64,000 bases of DNA from Branchiostoma floridae (taxonomy: Eukaryota > Chordata > Leptocardii > Amphioxiformes > Branchiostomatidae), in the NCBI RefSeq assembly GCF_000003815.2, contig NC_049982.1, forward strand, positions 15,580,956 through 15,644,955, given 5' to 3'. Numbering within the stretch: position 1 is the stretch's first letter; each line of letters begins with the position of its first letter. Both the position numbers and the translations under genes were made by a program. The notes beneath the pieces are model-generated. The model did not search any database and was not told the DNA's origin. It was given only the letters and a program-made list of their open reading frames with translations. Positions 1 through 11,664 of this stretch are shown one piece after another.

Positions 1-3000
1 GATATGAAATCGTCGCTGTATCATTCACACTTGCCACAAAACATGGAAACGTGCTGTTTCTCTCCATATTGAAGACATGCAGATGCACTTTGACAAATTT
101 ACAAAGACACAGCAGATGGTCTCAGCTAACCATGTGCCAACGAAAGGTATTAACTGACAAAGTTGGTGTGCGTTGAAAACGGTCGTTTGACACTAGGACA
201 TTATATCATATACATAACTAGAATTCTACGACACCATACCTTCCCCAAATAATTTTGAACCTTCATAACTGGTACTGTATGTATGCAAGTAAGTTATTAT
301 GCAAGTAAGGTTCTCATTTGCATAAATCATATCAGTTGACCATTTCCTTCACAAAAATAACAGACATACACAATCAATCTTAAGAAAAAAAGACTCTAAA
401 AGCATTTTCTGCAAATTTATGCAAATAAGGTCCAAATAAGGTTAATATTCCCCCTCCGGGGGGCCACGCGGCAATACAAAGTCTGGAAACCATTGTAGTT
501 TGGTAAAGACTACAACTGGTGATGTCATCCACAGAAAGTTAGGGACATAATACCGATCACACAATGGAAGGATGTAGTCGCCACAAATATATCCGGGTAT
601 AAGCAAACGGCGCACAGGACGGCAGAAAACAAAGTATCCGATCTACTCGTATATATAAAGAACGTGCTGGCGGTGCGGAGGGCGTCCCGCATTGGCTGCG
701 GACAGACAGACGTAGGCAAGACTTGTGATGGACTGCTCCGCAGCCGACCGATGATAAAGATGATGAGAAGCCACGCAGTTCTTATTTCATGTACGCCATT
801 CCCTGATGACCTAAAATCTCATGCAAGGGTTCGAAAAAAAACATGAAAGGAAATCGATACCGACTTGATGCTCCCCTGACTTTACCACTGACTGATCCTG
901 ACCTAGGTCGGTAGTTCCCTTCCCTATTATCTCAAAGCCGAATGCTTAAAGACTTTCAACACTGCCAACAACTCCCGACCACCTTGACGTCCAGTCGAAG
1001 ATTGCCGATTGACTGATTCCCTACCGTTGATCAACTGTCTCAAGACATAAAGTGGAAATGATCAGCAATTTAAAAACAGAAGTACCTCTTAGATTAAACC
1101 ATTTCGCTCTATGGTGTCGATGCTGATGTAATTGGGAGATGAATGAGCTCTAAAACAGTTTCTAACTTCGTCATCATTTGTGTCGTGCTATGCAGGCGAT
1201 AATAGTCGATTGTGATCTGAACAGTGGCTGAGGTAATCCGCGCAGAGCAATCTCGACAATGAATAAAATAAACTAGAAAGGCCAGTATTTGCTTAGAAGC
1301 AAATTCATCAATTTTCACTCCGCTCCTTCTTGCAAAAATGGACTGTTCCAAAATTGACTTCGAAAAAAAATTCCATTTGAGAATGACTCGGAACCACGGT
1401 GCTTTCATACTAGTACTGTACAGTAATCACACTTTAATTTCTTGATTACAAACTCACACAGCATGCTAGTGATTCACACGTTAACTAAGATGACACCTTT
1501 GTTCTTCAAGAAAATAAGGCTTTATTTCAAAAACGGAAATTGTGTCGTATTTTCTCGACAGACGCAACACGTTATGCGACTCTAAACTTTGGTATTACGT
1601 ACCCACAGCAGACAATGGCGTGGTTTTCCTGCTTATGTACACAAGACAAGGGCAGTTACTGTACTTATTCAAGATTGTCATACATGTCTTCATACAAACA
1701 GACCAACAAACTTCTTTACCAAAATATGCTTATCAGCACTGTCCTACTCAGCATCTTCATGCATTAGTGAAGTGTATGTTTTTAAGATCCAATTGGATAT
1801 CATGGCTGCACTGCAATGATATTATCAGTACAAATATATATAAAGTTATGCACATTGTATTCAGCCAAGAAGGATCACCTTCTGTTTTATACTTACTATA
1901 ATTAGCCAATGCATATTGACGAACAAAGCTAATTAGTCTCTGTATATTTGTGTGTGCTAACACCATGTCTGTTTTGTATATCTTAATGTTTTGTATTCTT
2001 TTGTTTAAAAAAAGATGTAGTAATTGCAGTAGTCATATGTCTGTCATACCCTTAAAGTCTCATTTATTTTGCACATAAACTAATCAGTATAAGATTATTT
2101 AATTGTGCTGATTAACAAGTTTATAGTACAGTGCATTATTGAATTACACAGCATATACCATGGCGAGGTGTCTGAAAAGTCATAAAATTGTATTCATGTC
2201 TGTCATGAAATGCAATGTTTGAACTCATGCTTGATATTGTATTATCACTTAGTCACAGTATTGTCCCAAATAGACTAATCATATATAAAGCTGGTGTTTC
2301 TGTCACAATTTCATTATGATTTATGTATGTGGGAACTCTTCTTGCACTTAAAATACTCTCCTTGGTGTCTGTTATTGGTGCTACTTTTGTAGCCAGTTGA
2401 CTGTGCCCTCTGAAAGCCGCCGCATTAGGGCAGTCTGCTTGGTAACGTTAACATTAGAGTTCCAGTTCCATCAGGCAAATAATGACTTAAGCACTGTCGA
2501 ACTGACAACTTCTATCAAGACACAAACCCACCTGTCCTTACAACGCTCTTGATGTCTCCTCTTCATCTACTAGAAAATAGAATAGAATACAATAATTATT
2601 GTTTCCTTTGTGTAATTTCATGTGGCACCCAGAGTAAAAGGAATATCCTTTTTGTTTGTTCACTAGAAAAAAAGTCACGCCTGATTACGTATACAACCTA
2701 CATGCATGGCAAGCCCCTGAAAATCTGTACCATGATATACTATGGAGTAGAACTTCTCTACACGTTTCACAGATAATACAATACTGTCTCAATCACTGCA
2801 CAGTGCAAAGCTATTCCATGTCGTGATGAAATAGCTGTACATGCATGCGTGCGCTCGTAAGGCCTCCATCGACATTCCATCTAACGTTACATTTGCGCCA
2901 TTCTGCTATAACTAAACCCAACATCACCCCAAACTCGCGTAAAATCTAACTACCGTTCCAGAAATGACGACAAGCTTCCCGACTTTGTTACTGCTTTTGC

Positions 3001-3044
3001 GTATTGTTGTCAATTGTAAGATAAACAGTACAGTTTTCACTTAC
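1..3044. other. No gene recognised; AT-rich intergenic or intronic DNA
   Basis: Short open frames occur on both strands, but none has a recognisable domain, a convincing signal peptide with a splice site, or coding-like composition. No transposon ends or tRNA-like boxes were recognised. It could be intergenic, or an intron of a gene whose exons lie outside the window. Confidence 0.5.
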
Positions 3045-3156
3045 TTTTGACGGGTTTCTTCGGCCCGGCCTGCTCCCGGTGCAGCGGTACCGCATTATAA
3101 CCTACTGATTTGAAAGACCCTTCCTCATTGGCTGTAGCCGAGTTGTCGAGCTTATC
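3045..3156 (-). CDS. Possible internal coding exon, unknown product
   Basis: On the minus strand a 112-nt open stretch is bounded by an acceptor-like sequence (acatttag at its upstream edge) and a strong donor (AAAA|GTAAGT). It encodes a 37-residue hydrophilic peptide, beginning DKLDNSATANEEG and ending GPKKPVK, whose composition looks coding rather than random. The same frame is closed by TAG immediately upstream, which fits either an intron boundary or simply a chance open frame. No partner exons were identified with confidence and the family is not recognised. It could also be part of a 5' untranslated exon. Confidence 0.25.
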
Positions 3157-3655
3157 CTAAATGTTGCGCGCCGAGTCATCAATCAATCCAATTAGCGACC
3201 ACGTGCACGGCCACCTGGTCTTACACACAGGCAACGTGATTACGTCATTTACCATATATAATGCGAAACGCTCAGAGGTGGCGAAGACGAAAACGAAGAC
3301 GAAAAAACCTCGCCAAATTGGCTTATGAGTCATTTTGAAGGGATTTTTGGCCAAAAATGATAACGGGTCCTTTTAGTTAATATCTCATGCACTATCATAC
3401 CAAATTTCGGGTCCCTTCGGCTTAATACCTAGGCACGGGAGGCACAATTATACAGTCTGGTCAGAACACCACCTAAAAACGTCCATAAAATCATTTTAAA
3501 TGCATCTATCAAAAAATAGAAAAAAAATGGGTCTGGGTATTGGTCCACTGTACACTTATGCCAAATTTCAGGTCATTCGGTTGAGGATCGACGGAGAGGA
3601 ATCACTTTAAAGGTCGCGACAGGAGAAAGAAAGAAGAAACAATACGAAGACAATA

Positions 3656-3833
3656 CAGTCAAACCTGTATTAGGGGCCACCTCTACAGAGGGGCCACCTG
3701 TCCATAGTGGCCACTTTTTGTCGGTCCCTTGGGTATTTTATCTACAAGTTACCACCTCTATACAGAGGCCACCTGTCTATAGTGGCCAAATTTGTTTGGT
3801 CCCTTGAGTGGCCGCTATAGACAGGTTTGACTG
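3656..3833. mobile_element. Pogo/Tigger-like MITE, 178 bp, TA target duplication
   Basis: The ends are inverted copies beginning CAGTCAAACCTGT, and both flanks carry TA (3654-3655 and 3834-3835). Inside are repeated phrases such as TATAGTGGCCAC. CAGT..AACCT ends plus a TA duplication are typical of the pogo/Tigger branch of Tc1/mariner. There is no room for a transposase, so the copy is non-autonomous. It appears inserted into an older repeat, since the flanks read through from an AGAAGAAACAATACGAAGAC stretch to TTTTCACTCG. A second element with the same ends lies at 18918-19859. Confidence 0.8.
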
Positions 3834-4761
3834 TATTTTCACTCGAAGCGTACCTACGGTACGCGGAGTGAAAATAAAGATTGAAATGGCGTTAATAAAC
3901 GGATAAGGCACCTTGAAATTGCGGCGTGCATTCATAGAAATCTCACTCAATCCTGGGGGAAAATGTAGACCTACAATTTACACACAGTTGTCGAGACTAT
4001 TAAGAATTCGGGTTTGCAAAGGGTTTGCAACCTCGACATTAAGGACAGTAGGGTACTTTGGGTATCATCGTCTTTCCACTATTGCAGTACGAGCGTTGGG
4101 CCGTCCCGCTGGCGTATGTACATGTACTGGACAGTCGGGAATGAGGCGATATGGGACGTTACGGCAGGATACCCGTAGATACGGGAAAACGCACGGTGGA
4201 GAAGTTTGTGATTTCCGGTGGAGTGGCGCTGCATGCTGCTATGGTGAATAGGCAGCACTTAACAGGTGGAAGGTCCTAGGGCGCCGCGCACAGCGAGTGG
4301 CAACTTTCAAGAACGAGCGATGGCGCTCGATGGACGTTCAGAAAAGTGCTTCAATAGAACTTTATAGCAAGTCAAAATCCACAAAATGATAGCCGAGCAA
4401 TCCAGCATAGATCTATACCTTTGAAAATACATTTGCACGACTTACTAACTGAAGTTCAAATTTCCCCAAACTACTACTCAATCAAAAATGGTGTGCGGCA
4501 CCACCACCGGACGGCTTTATGGGCGGAATTCCATCCGACAAGAAAAACTTCAAAGAGAATAAAAATCTATGAAGAACAAACGAGTCGTCTCCACAATTTA
4601 TCTTCTGAGCGTTAATTTGATTTACTTACATCTTACACTTATGCCTGGTTGGATCGCGGGAAGGGGGTTGGACTGTATGGCATCTCCATATTACTACGGA
4701 AAAAAAGGATAAAGATGTCCATCTGTGTACAAAGAGACAAATCATCAAGAAAACACATCAC

Positions 4762-4842
4762 CCGTGGTCTAGATGTTCCAGGTTGACTCCAAACCAACAG
4801 CAGAACACCTATAGCCACAGCCCACGTCCCTTTCAGCGCCAT
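4762..4842 (-). CDS. Possible first exon encoding a signal peptide
   Basis: An ATG on the minus strand opens a frame starting MALKGTWAVAIGVLLLVW, a good secretory signal shape (short basic start, hydrophobic core, then SQPGTSRP as a plausible cleavage region). A GTGATG donor-like site follows at 4761. If unspliced, the frame continues to a stop near 4639 and gives a 67-residue protein. No second exon could be assigned, so this may be a real first exon or chance. Confidence 0.3.
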
Positions 4843-6685
4843 CTGAGGAGTTTGAAGGTTGTCTGACTGTACTCTTGTTCTGGTTGGATCTGACTCCTAG
4901 TCCGAGAGACCCGGTGACTCTGAATGAGGTAGAGTCTGACGTGGCAAACTCCTTTCTTTCGAGCCTTTGGATGTAACCATTTCTGTCTAACAAGGTAGTT
5001 GTAAATTTACAATCTTCTCTTGCAGCCAGTCATTGGTCTTTGAATGAAAAAAAACGCCTGATATAATGGTTCACCAGGGAAAGAATACACGCCAAATATT
5101 CAAAACATTCTCAGAAGTATAGAGCTCCACCTTAATTAAAGTCCCTGCCACTTGGTACCGTCTTGGCAACGGATATGGAAAAAAGGCGATTTAGGACACA
5201 CGAAGCCCTATCATCCAGATCTAAACTTGGATAATAACGACAAATACACCTGGATTGCCTAATGGAAACCATTTATCATGTCTGTCACCACTTTCTTTCT
5301 CTCTCTAGAGCAAAACACCGAGCTTTTTGATGGAAGCGGTTGTACGTATAAACAGTTGTAGGCAGGGTGGGGGCTATCGAGCTTTCTTGTGAGACACAAC
5401 TCGTAGTCCTTTCACTCGGAAGGGGGTATCTTAGCTGCTACTTCCTTCTACGTGAGTTGAAAGAAAGAGAGGATGTCGGAGACATGACGCCATGCTTTAC
5501 CGACGTGTCGTGACCAAACGAACAATATTGTTTACAGCCACAGCCAGGTTAGACACCTTAATCTATCACTTTGTGTCCAAAACAGCGATTCTGCCTATTA
5601 ATAGGAATATCCACAAGCTCTCTGAAGATATAAATCTGTGGATAAAATTCGTACCATTTTCAGAGCAAAGTGTCGTTATATTTTCTGCACCAGTCGTAGC
5701 ACCTGGCCACCACAACGCTAAGATTATAATGGTTCTCCTTTGTGTAACAATAAAGATCCAACAAAGCCCAGGGCATTACAATACTTATCGATCTCTTATT
5801 CATGATGAGGCAACAACACCTGTATGTTTACATGTCGACCAGAGCTATCCCTGTGTGTACGGATGTCGGACGAAGCGTATACTCTTCAGTCTTTCATGTC
5901 TGTATGTAAAACATATACTCCGAGATGTCATATTGTAGAATTTAAGAAATTGTCATGTCAATCAAAAGTTGGGAATTGTATTCGTATTCAACAACGATCG
6001 CCTTAGGTATACTCGAACCATGTACACGCCTCGCCATCCAGCCGTCACACAAAAGTACACAGTAGTCTCGAAAAGTCGATTACCAAAACGCTGTGATGAT
6101 ATCTGCAACGATAAAGCGATTTGTTTTGTGTATAACATGTGATTTTGCAGTCATACAATTCTCCGTCAGATCTCTACAGACTGATATTATTCTGTGTCTA
6201 TTTTCACTCAACCCCACACATAAACACATTAAAGTCGCCCAAGCAACCTGTCCCTTTCATCAATTCTAGCTGTGTTTCAAGATTCTGTGTTGTCATGTAT
6301 TTTGAAGTAAAAATGTAATAAAATCGGAATGGCATGAGTGGATGGATATTTTGTCATAACGAACATCGTTATTTAATCACAGTGTGCAGTGCATTACATG
6401 CCTAAGGCGACATTCGCTCAACTTCATGGGTTACTTTATATGATCAGTCAGTTACAACGCACCACAATAGTAATCAGGTCTTTTGGAAAAGTAGCGTCTT
6501 GGCTGATAAACGACACTAAGAAATTTTCTTCTCATCATGGCAATGAAACGATCTTCTCTCAATGACACGACAATATCCGCACCCCTGTTCAAGGTAATGA
6601 ATACCAAGTAACACAGCTTCAGTGCTAGCAAAACCAGTTCCGTGCAGTCAGTGTTGAATAAAAGCCAACTTTGCTATTGTTCTTG
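4843..6685. other. No gene recognised
   Basis: About 1.8 kb with only short unsupported open frames on either strand. I see no transposon ends, tRNA-like promoter or domain. Confidence 0.45.
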
Positions 6686-6689
6686 TCTC

Positions 6690-7450
6690 TGAGTTGCACA
6701 TCAACAATACACGTGCCCCTGTCCCTGGTGCTGAATTGCATATCAACGATACTTTTGTCCCTGTCCCGGGTGCTCAATTGCCCATCAACAACAGTTTTGC
6801 CCTTGTCCCTGGTGCTGAATTGCACATCAACAACAGTTTTGCCTCTGTCCCTTGTACTGAATTGCACATCAACAACAGTTTTGCCTCTGTCCCTGGTACT
6901 GAATTGCACATCAACAACAGTTTGTCTCTGTCCCGGGTGCTCAATTGCCCATCAACAACAGTTTTGCCCTTGTCCCTGGTGCTGAATTGCGCATCAACAA
7001 CAGTTTTGCCTCTGTCCCTTGTACTGAATTGCACATCAACAACAGTTTTGCCTCTGTCCCTGAATTGCACATCAACAACAGTTTATCTCTGTCCCGGGTG
7101 CTCAATTGCCCACCAACAACAGTTTTGCCCTTGTCCCTGGTGCTGAATTGCGCATCAACAACAGTTTTGCCTCTGTCCCTTGTACTGAATTGCACATCAA
7201 CCACAGTTTTGCCTCTGTCCCTGGTACTGAATTGCACATTTACAATACTTTTTTTCGCTGTCCCTGGGTCTGAATGAGTTGCACATCAGCAATACTTTCC
7301 CCCTCTCCTTGGTGCTGAATGATGCATCAGCAATACTTTTGCCGCTGTTCCTGGTGCTGAAGGACACACAAACAAGAACGATGTCCCTGTCCTTGAATGA
7401 AGCATCAGCACGACTGGTGTCTATGTCCCTGGGACTGAATGACACGCCAA
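6690..7450. repeat. 42-bp minisatellite with higher-order organisation
   Basis: About 18 tandem units, mostly 42 bp, built around GAATTGCACATCAACAACAG followed by TTTTGCC and CTGTCCCTGGT. Units vary in a pattern: a variant with CTCAATTGCCCATC recurs at about 6772, 6940 and 7101, giving a higher-order period of about four units (168 then 161 bp). Because 42 is divisible by three, both strands stay open for long stretches (14-residue repeats such as ELHINNSFASVPGT on plus). Units shortened by 2 bp or more break the frames, and there is no start context or splice site, so I treat it as non-coding satellite. Units degrade toward 7450. Confidence 0.9.
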
Positions 7451-8069
7451 CAAGACACGTATCGGATTGTATCCTGGTGATACAGCTGGTAGAAACTCAT
7501 AAATTATTATCACAATATTAAGTCCGCAAAGGTAATCTTTTAGATGAAAAACGTATGGAAAGCATCCCTTCTTTTTGTTCATTTCAGCCCATAAATCAAC
7601 GGCTTCAAATGTTGCGTGCAATATGTATTCCACCCACGTGCATATCGGTTAATTGATTCAATCATAGTTTTGTACACATCATCGGATAGCCTTGACGATA
7701 GCGTCAACAGGTTTGTTTAGGTGTATCTCTGTTGCATCAGGGTTTGATCAAGCCGAAACATTCCCGATAGCGCATTGGGGGTGATAATCATGTACAAAAG
7801 ATCAACGTTCATATAAGACATCTGTTTTTTATCGTCTCTAGTTGATGTCGTTTACTTGAGACCAGTGGGACAACTTAGCAAACTAAACTTTCAACGCCTC
7901 ATGTGACAGTGGTGCTATTAATGGCGAATTCAGATACAGGCACCCCTGTCAGAACTAATGTGGTGTAGTCCGAAGGTACCAGATTGAAACAAATGACGAG
8001 TTTGTCGCATATTGAATCTACAAGAAGGTGTAGTGGATAGAAGGTGTAGTGATAAGCTGGAACACACAC

Positions 8070-10342
8070 ATGGTCCATATGGCACTGGGAATGGCGTGGA
8101 TGTTTGTTTTGGGGATTTTATGTGCTGCTGGTGCAAGGGATGTCTCTGGAGCTGTGGTATGTAGTGATATTGCTAAGTTAGTTAATGCGATGTCCGTAAC
8201 TTGTTTGCATTTTTTTGCAGACACCTTTCGTATGCATCACCAGGCTTTCAGTTGAAAGATGAAGATCCATTCTTGGATGAGAGGAATTATTCATTGATAG
8301 TTAAACGAGCTGGAACACGTACCAAGTCTGGTAAACTAACGACGTTGCACTTGGTCATATCGAGACCAATTGTCTTTCTTCTACATTGCTAGTAAATTCA
8401 GTTATGGATGGGTTAACTAAAGATGCGGGCAAACAGGATATAGTGTTAGTTTTTTGGTCTTGTTGGGCTGTACAAAAGGCTTCCAAGTTTCCAAGCTGTC
8501 GATGTGTGAATTTTGTTTTGTTAAAGTTAAGGACTACTATAGCTAGTTTGGTAAAACTCTCACCGTTGATATCGAAATGAGCTGTTCTTTCTCGGTGAAC
8601 GATTCAGCTAGAAACCGACTTATGCTTAGGTCAGATTTCCAAACCCTCGCCCGACCGGGCAGCTTTCGGGAACGAATAGAATGATATGAAAGACACCAAG
8701 ATACACAAAGCGTAAAAAGAAGAGTGCTGGAGTCATGGGCATGATTTGTGTTGATTTCTAGATATACATTTTTTCACACACACAGCCGGACCCCGGGTTT
8801 GGAAATGTGACTCTAGCATAATCATGATAGGAAGATCGTCCATCCCTTCCGGAACAAAAGTAATCAATACATTGTTTAAGCAACAAGCATTGCAATAAAT
8901 GGTTATCCTTGATAAACCCATTGTTAATTTCATACATCATAACATTTGAAATACTGACAAAAAGTGATTTTTCAACCTTTCCTCCGCAGATCAGGTCGTG
9001 CATCATCCCACACGTTCTCAAAGACAGGGACACTCTGCAGCCTTACGACCCCGACGTTTCGGCAAGTGAGTGAACAGTTTAAAACTGCCTCAACTATCAT
9101 GAGATAAATGCATTGAAGCCTCTTGTAATTTGCTTCAGAACCAATGGATGGTGCACTTTTTTTTGTTAGCATAAGTTGTATACTATCCTTCTTGATCCAT
9201 CCATTGCAGCGTTCTTTCAACTTTTGGTCCCATTTGTTTGCAGATTACGTTTGCCCCCCGAACTACCGTCAGTTCGGAGACGACTGTTTCCATCCAGTAG
9301 AATTCGGGCAGCACTACAGGCCAGTCGTCGTCGTGCCATTTGCTACAGCCCAGCAGACGTGCCAGGAGCAGGGGGCAGAGGTCGTGTCCCTTCTGGACCT
9401 TCGGGACCCGGATGTTCTGCAGGCTGTCGTGGAAATCCCAAAAGAGTACCTCTGTCCTCTTCTTTGCAATATTCTAAGATTGTCTTTTGAAGTTTGTCAT
9501 CATAAACGTTTTGTAAAATCAAAATCGTCAAAGAAAATCATGATACCCTTACCTAACTCATCATTTCTTCTTCTTTTAGACATATCCTGAGGGACTTGCT
9601 GGTACGTCCATAGATGTGTTTGTTATGTACTGTTGTTCGTGTAACACAATAAAAAGTTTAAATGATATAAAAAATACTATTCTTCTTATTCTTCGCATAT
9701 CTGTGGCATTGTATACATTACATCACCATCTGCGCCATTATGAGATATATATTTGTATACATCGAATGTCATATCAATTTGATATCTTCAAGGACTAGCT
9801 CTTTGTAATAGCCACATGCTAGTCGGGCAACCCTGGAAAACCAATAAATAAATAAATGAATAGATATTAATATTTCGTACAGAAAAGTCTCAATAAGAAC
9901 AGTATGCACTTGCCTTAAATGATCTTTGATAAAGCTACGTGACGAATAGATAAACCATCATTTTCGTTCTTTCCTTCAAATTTTACAAGAATTGTGTTCA
10001 GTTAATCTAACTTTAATGTCACTTTTGTCAGTAGTTTTCCAGTGCCTCATTCTTTAAAAACACGTTTTGTCCAATTCTTTACTTGAAAAATCTTTCGCAC
10101 TATACAGTGAATTTATCAGCATTAATCTGTCAAGAAACTTAAAAACCTGAAGTAAATTCATGCTGATTCCCTATCCATGACATTTTCTATATTCTACCCA
10201 CTAGATGTTTGACCAGAGCAGCTGTGTGGAGCGGAGCGACTCCAGCTCGGTGTGGGGAGAGCAGCTCTGCGTCAAGCGGTGCAGCGAGGCCCTGCAAAAG
10301 ATGATCATCTGCCGTCGTCCCGCCGATCCTGTCCAGAACTAG
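8070..10342 (+). CDS. Secreted protein with a degenerate C-type lectin-like domain
   Basis: Six exons give a phase-consistent 199-residue protein: 8070-8156, 8252-8330, 8990-9061, 9244-9445, 9580-9601, 10205-10342. Residues 1-22 are a signal peptide (MVHMALGMAWMFVLGILCAA). Residues 30-79 are a charged, Arg-rich linker with no known domain. From residue 80 a C-type lectin-like fold begins: CPPNYRQFGDDCF (Cys83, Cys94), then TAQQTCQEQGAEVVSLLD (Cys119), as in the first strands and helix of the family. The last exon resembles the end of the domain (VWGEQLC ... CSEALQKMIIC). The middle of a normal 110-130 residue domain, including the WIGL-type core and Ca2+/sugar-binding loops, is missing, so sugar binding is doubtful. 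Intron 3 uses a GC donor (TTTCG|GCAAGT). Exon 5 is only 22 nt. Exon 2 could start at another AG, and the exon 4 donor (GTACCT) is weak. The function is unknown. Confidence 0.6.
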
Positions 10343-11530
10343 GGCTATCTGGTTATAGGGCTGTCATTATAGCATAAACAAACAAGAGGCGATGAGTGTG
10401 GAGCAGGCCTAGGTTTAGATATAACATGTAGTAAGCGTAACGAGTGGAAACCTGTAACGTTAGTTGGACTAGATTAAGGAACTCGCTCTCTACAGTCACC
10501 CTGGCTACGTTTGCTTGGTCAGGAGACTTAATAGAAATAACTAGAGCTGAGTGTTATGTATTTCCTGAAAAGACTGAGTGCAATAAAGATCACTCGTTTA
10601 AGACGACATCATTGTCCTTATTGACGTTACTAGCGCATTTGTTTGTGAAAAATGTTCGGTGAGGCTATTAAAATACATGTTAACAGAAACAAAAATGTGG
10701 AAAGCAAAAATAAACGAAAACTTCACAAAAGGTAAAGGTAATAACCAGAAATAGTCATCAGCTTTACGTTATTATCAGACAGATAAGTTAACACAGTGGT
10801 TTTCAGTTTGGAAAGTTACATAATTGTAAACAGTGATCATGACTTAGGTCAGTGTATCATTTTGATTCTAAAATCTTGCTATGAAAGATCGGACGTTATC
10901 ATCAGTTCAACATATATGCGGGAACAAAAGTAAGGCGAGAGGACAATGTAAGTCTCACACTGTCTATGTACCCGCCACATCCAAACTAGTGCGACAAGGC
11001 TTTCTGCTCTCTCACACTGGCCGTCCGACGATGGACCATCACCGGCGCCTAGTGTTTCAATGGCAAGTCCTTCAGCGGCAGCCACAAGGAATGGGTCTGT
11101 CACGCGTTCAGCTTCACTTCCAACCTGCCTCAATTTTGAATTAGCTTTTTTTCTGAAGGAAAAAAAACATTCATGATGAATCTGCTATCAGAGAATGACA
11201 GGCATGAAAATCTATATAAAGAACAATAGAAAACCAAGAGGGGTGGAGAAAAATGGTTGCTGATTTTCGGGGGTGTCTCAATGGCCAAATGGTATTAGTT
11301 GTACTTTTGCTAACGTTAAAGGGATGACGTTAGATGAGATGGGATGAGATGAGATGAAGCGTCCGGTATAGCCTCCTTTCTCGGTCGAAGCTGAAAGTTT
11401 TTTTGCCTACTAAATAAAAGCCACAACGTATTAAAACATACCGCACAATCCTACAATCCTAGCAAGAGCATAGCGATTCAGCTATCGCGAGATCTTACGA
11501 GAATACGTCGTCCAGGTGAGACCTAGAATC
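10343..11530. other. Intergenic spacer between two plus-strand genes
   Basis: Apart from the polyadenylation signal, this holds a coding-like scrap near 11058-11142 (a frame reading FNGKSFSGSHKEW before a stop). It lacks a credible acceptor and is not assigned. A short GATGAGATGG-type repeat lies at 11330-11360. Confidence 0.4.
10582..10587 (+). terminator. Candidate polyadenylation signal AATAAA
   Basis: A canonical AATAAA lies 240 nt downstream of the lectin-like gene's stop codon, with T/G-rich sequence after it. It is the first canonical hexamer I see in a suitable place on this strand. Confidence 0.4.
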
Positions 11531-11541
11531 AAAATGGCGGC
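11531..11541 (+). promoter_or_regulatory. YY1-like promoter motif AAAATGGCGGC
   Basis: This match to the AANATGGCGNC YY1 consensus lies 124 bp upstream of the start codon of the large ARM-like/SPRY gene. YY1 sites with this orientation commonly overlap transcript starts. The motif also supplies an ATG that opens a 22-codon upstream frame (11534-11599). Confidence 0.4.
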
Positions 11542-11664
11542 GGGAAAGTTGAAGTCAGTTTGTTGCTCTCGAGAAAAAGAGGTCACGATTCCAGACTAAA
11601 GATCGCTACACTATCGACTTAACTATAATGCAGTGATGTAGTGGACCCTGCTTTTTACTGCAAC

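Noticed and set aside
6625-7277. Repetitive proteins readable on both strands of the minisatellite
   Set aside because: The frames arise because the unit is 42 bp; they have no start context, splice sites or domain, and shortened units break them.
11058-11142. Coding-like fragment reading FNGKSFSGSHKEW before a stop
   Set aside because: There is no convincing acceptor (only CGGCGCCTAG), no pyrimidine tract and no partner exon; it could be a relic but cannot be supported.
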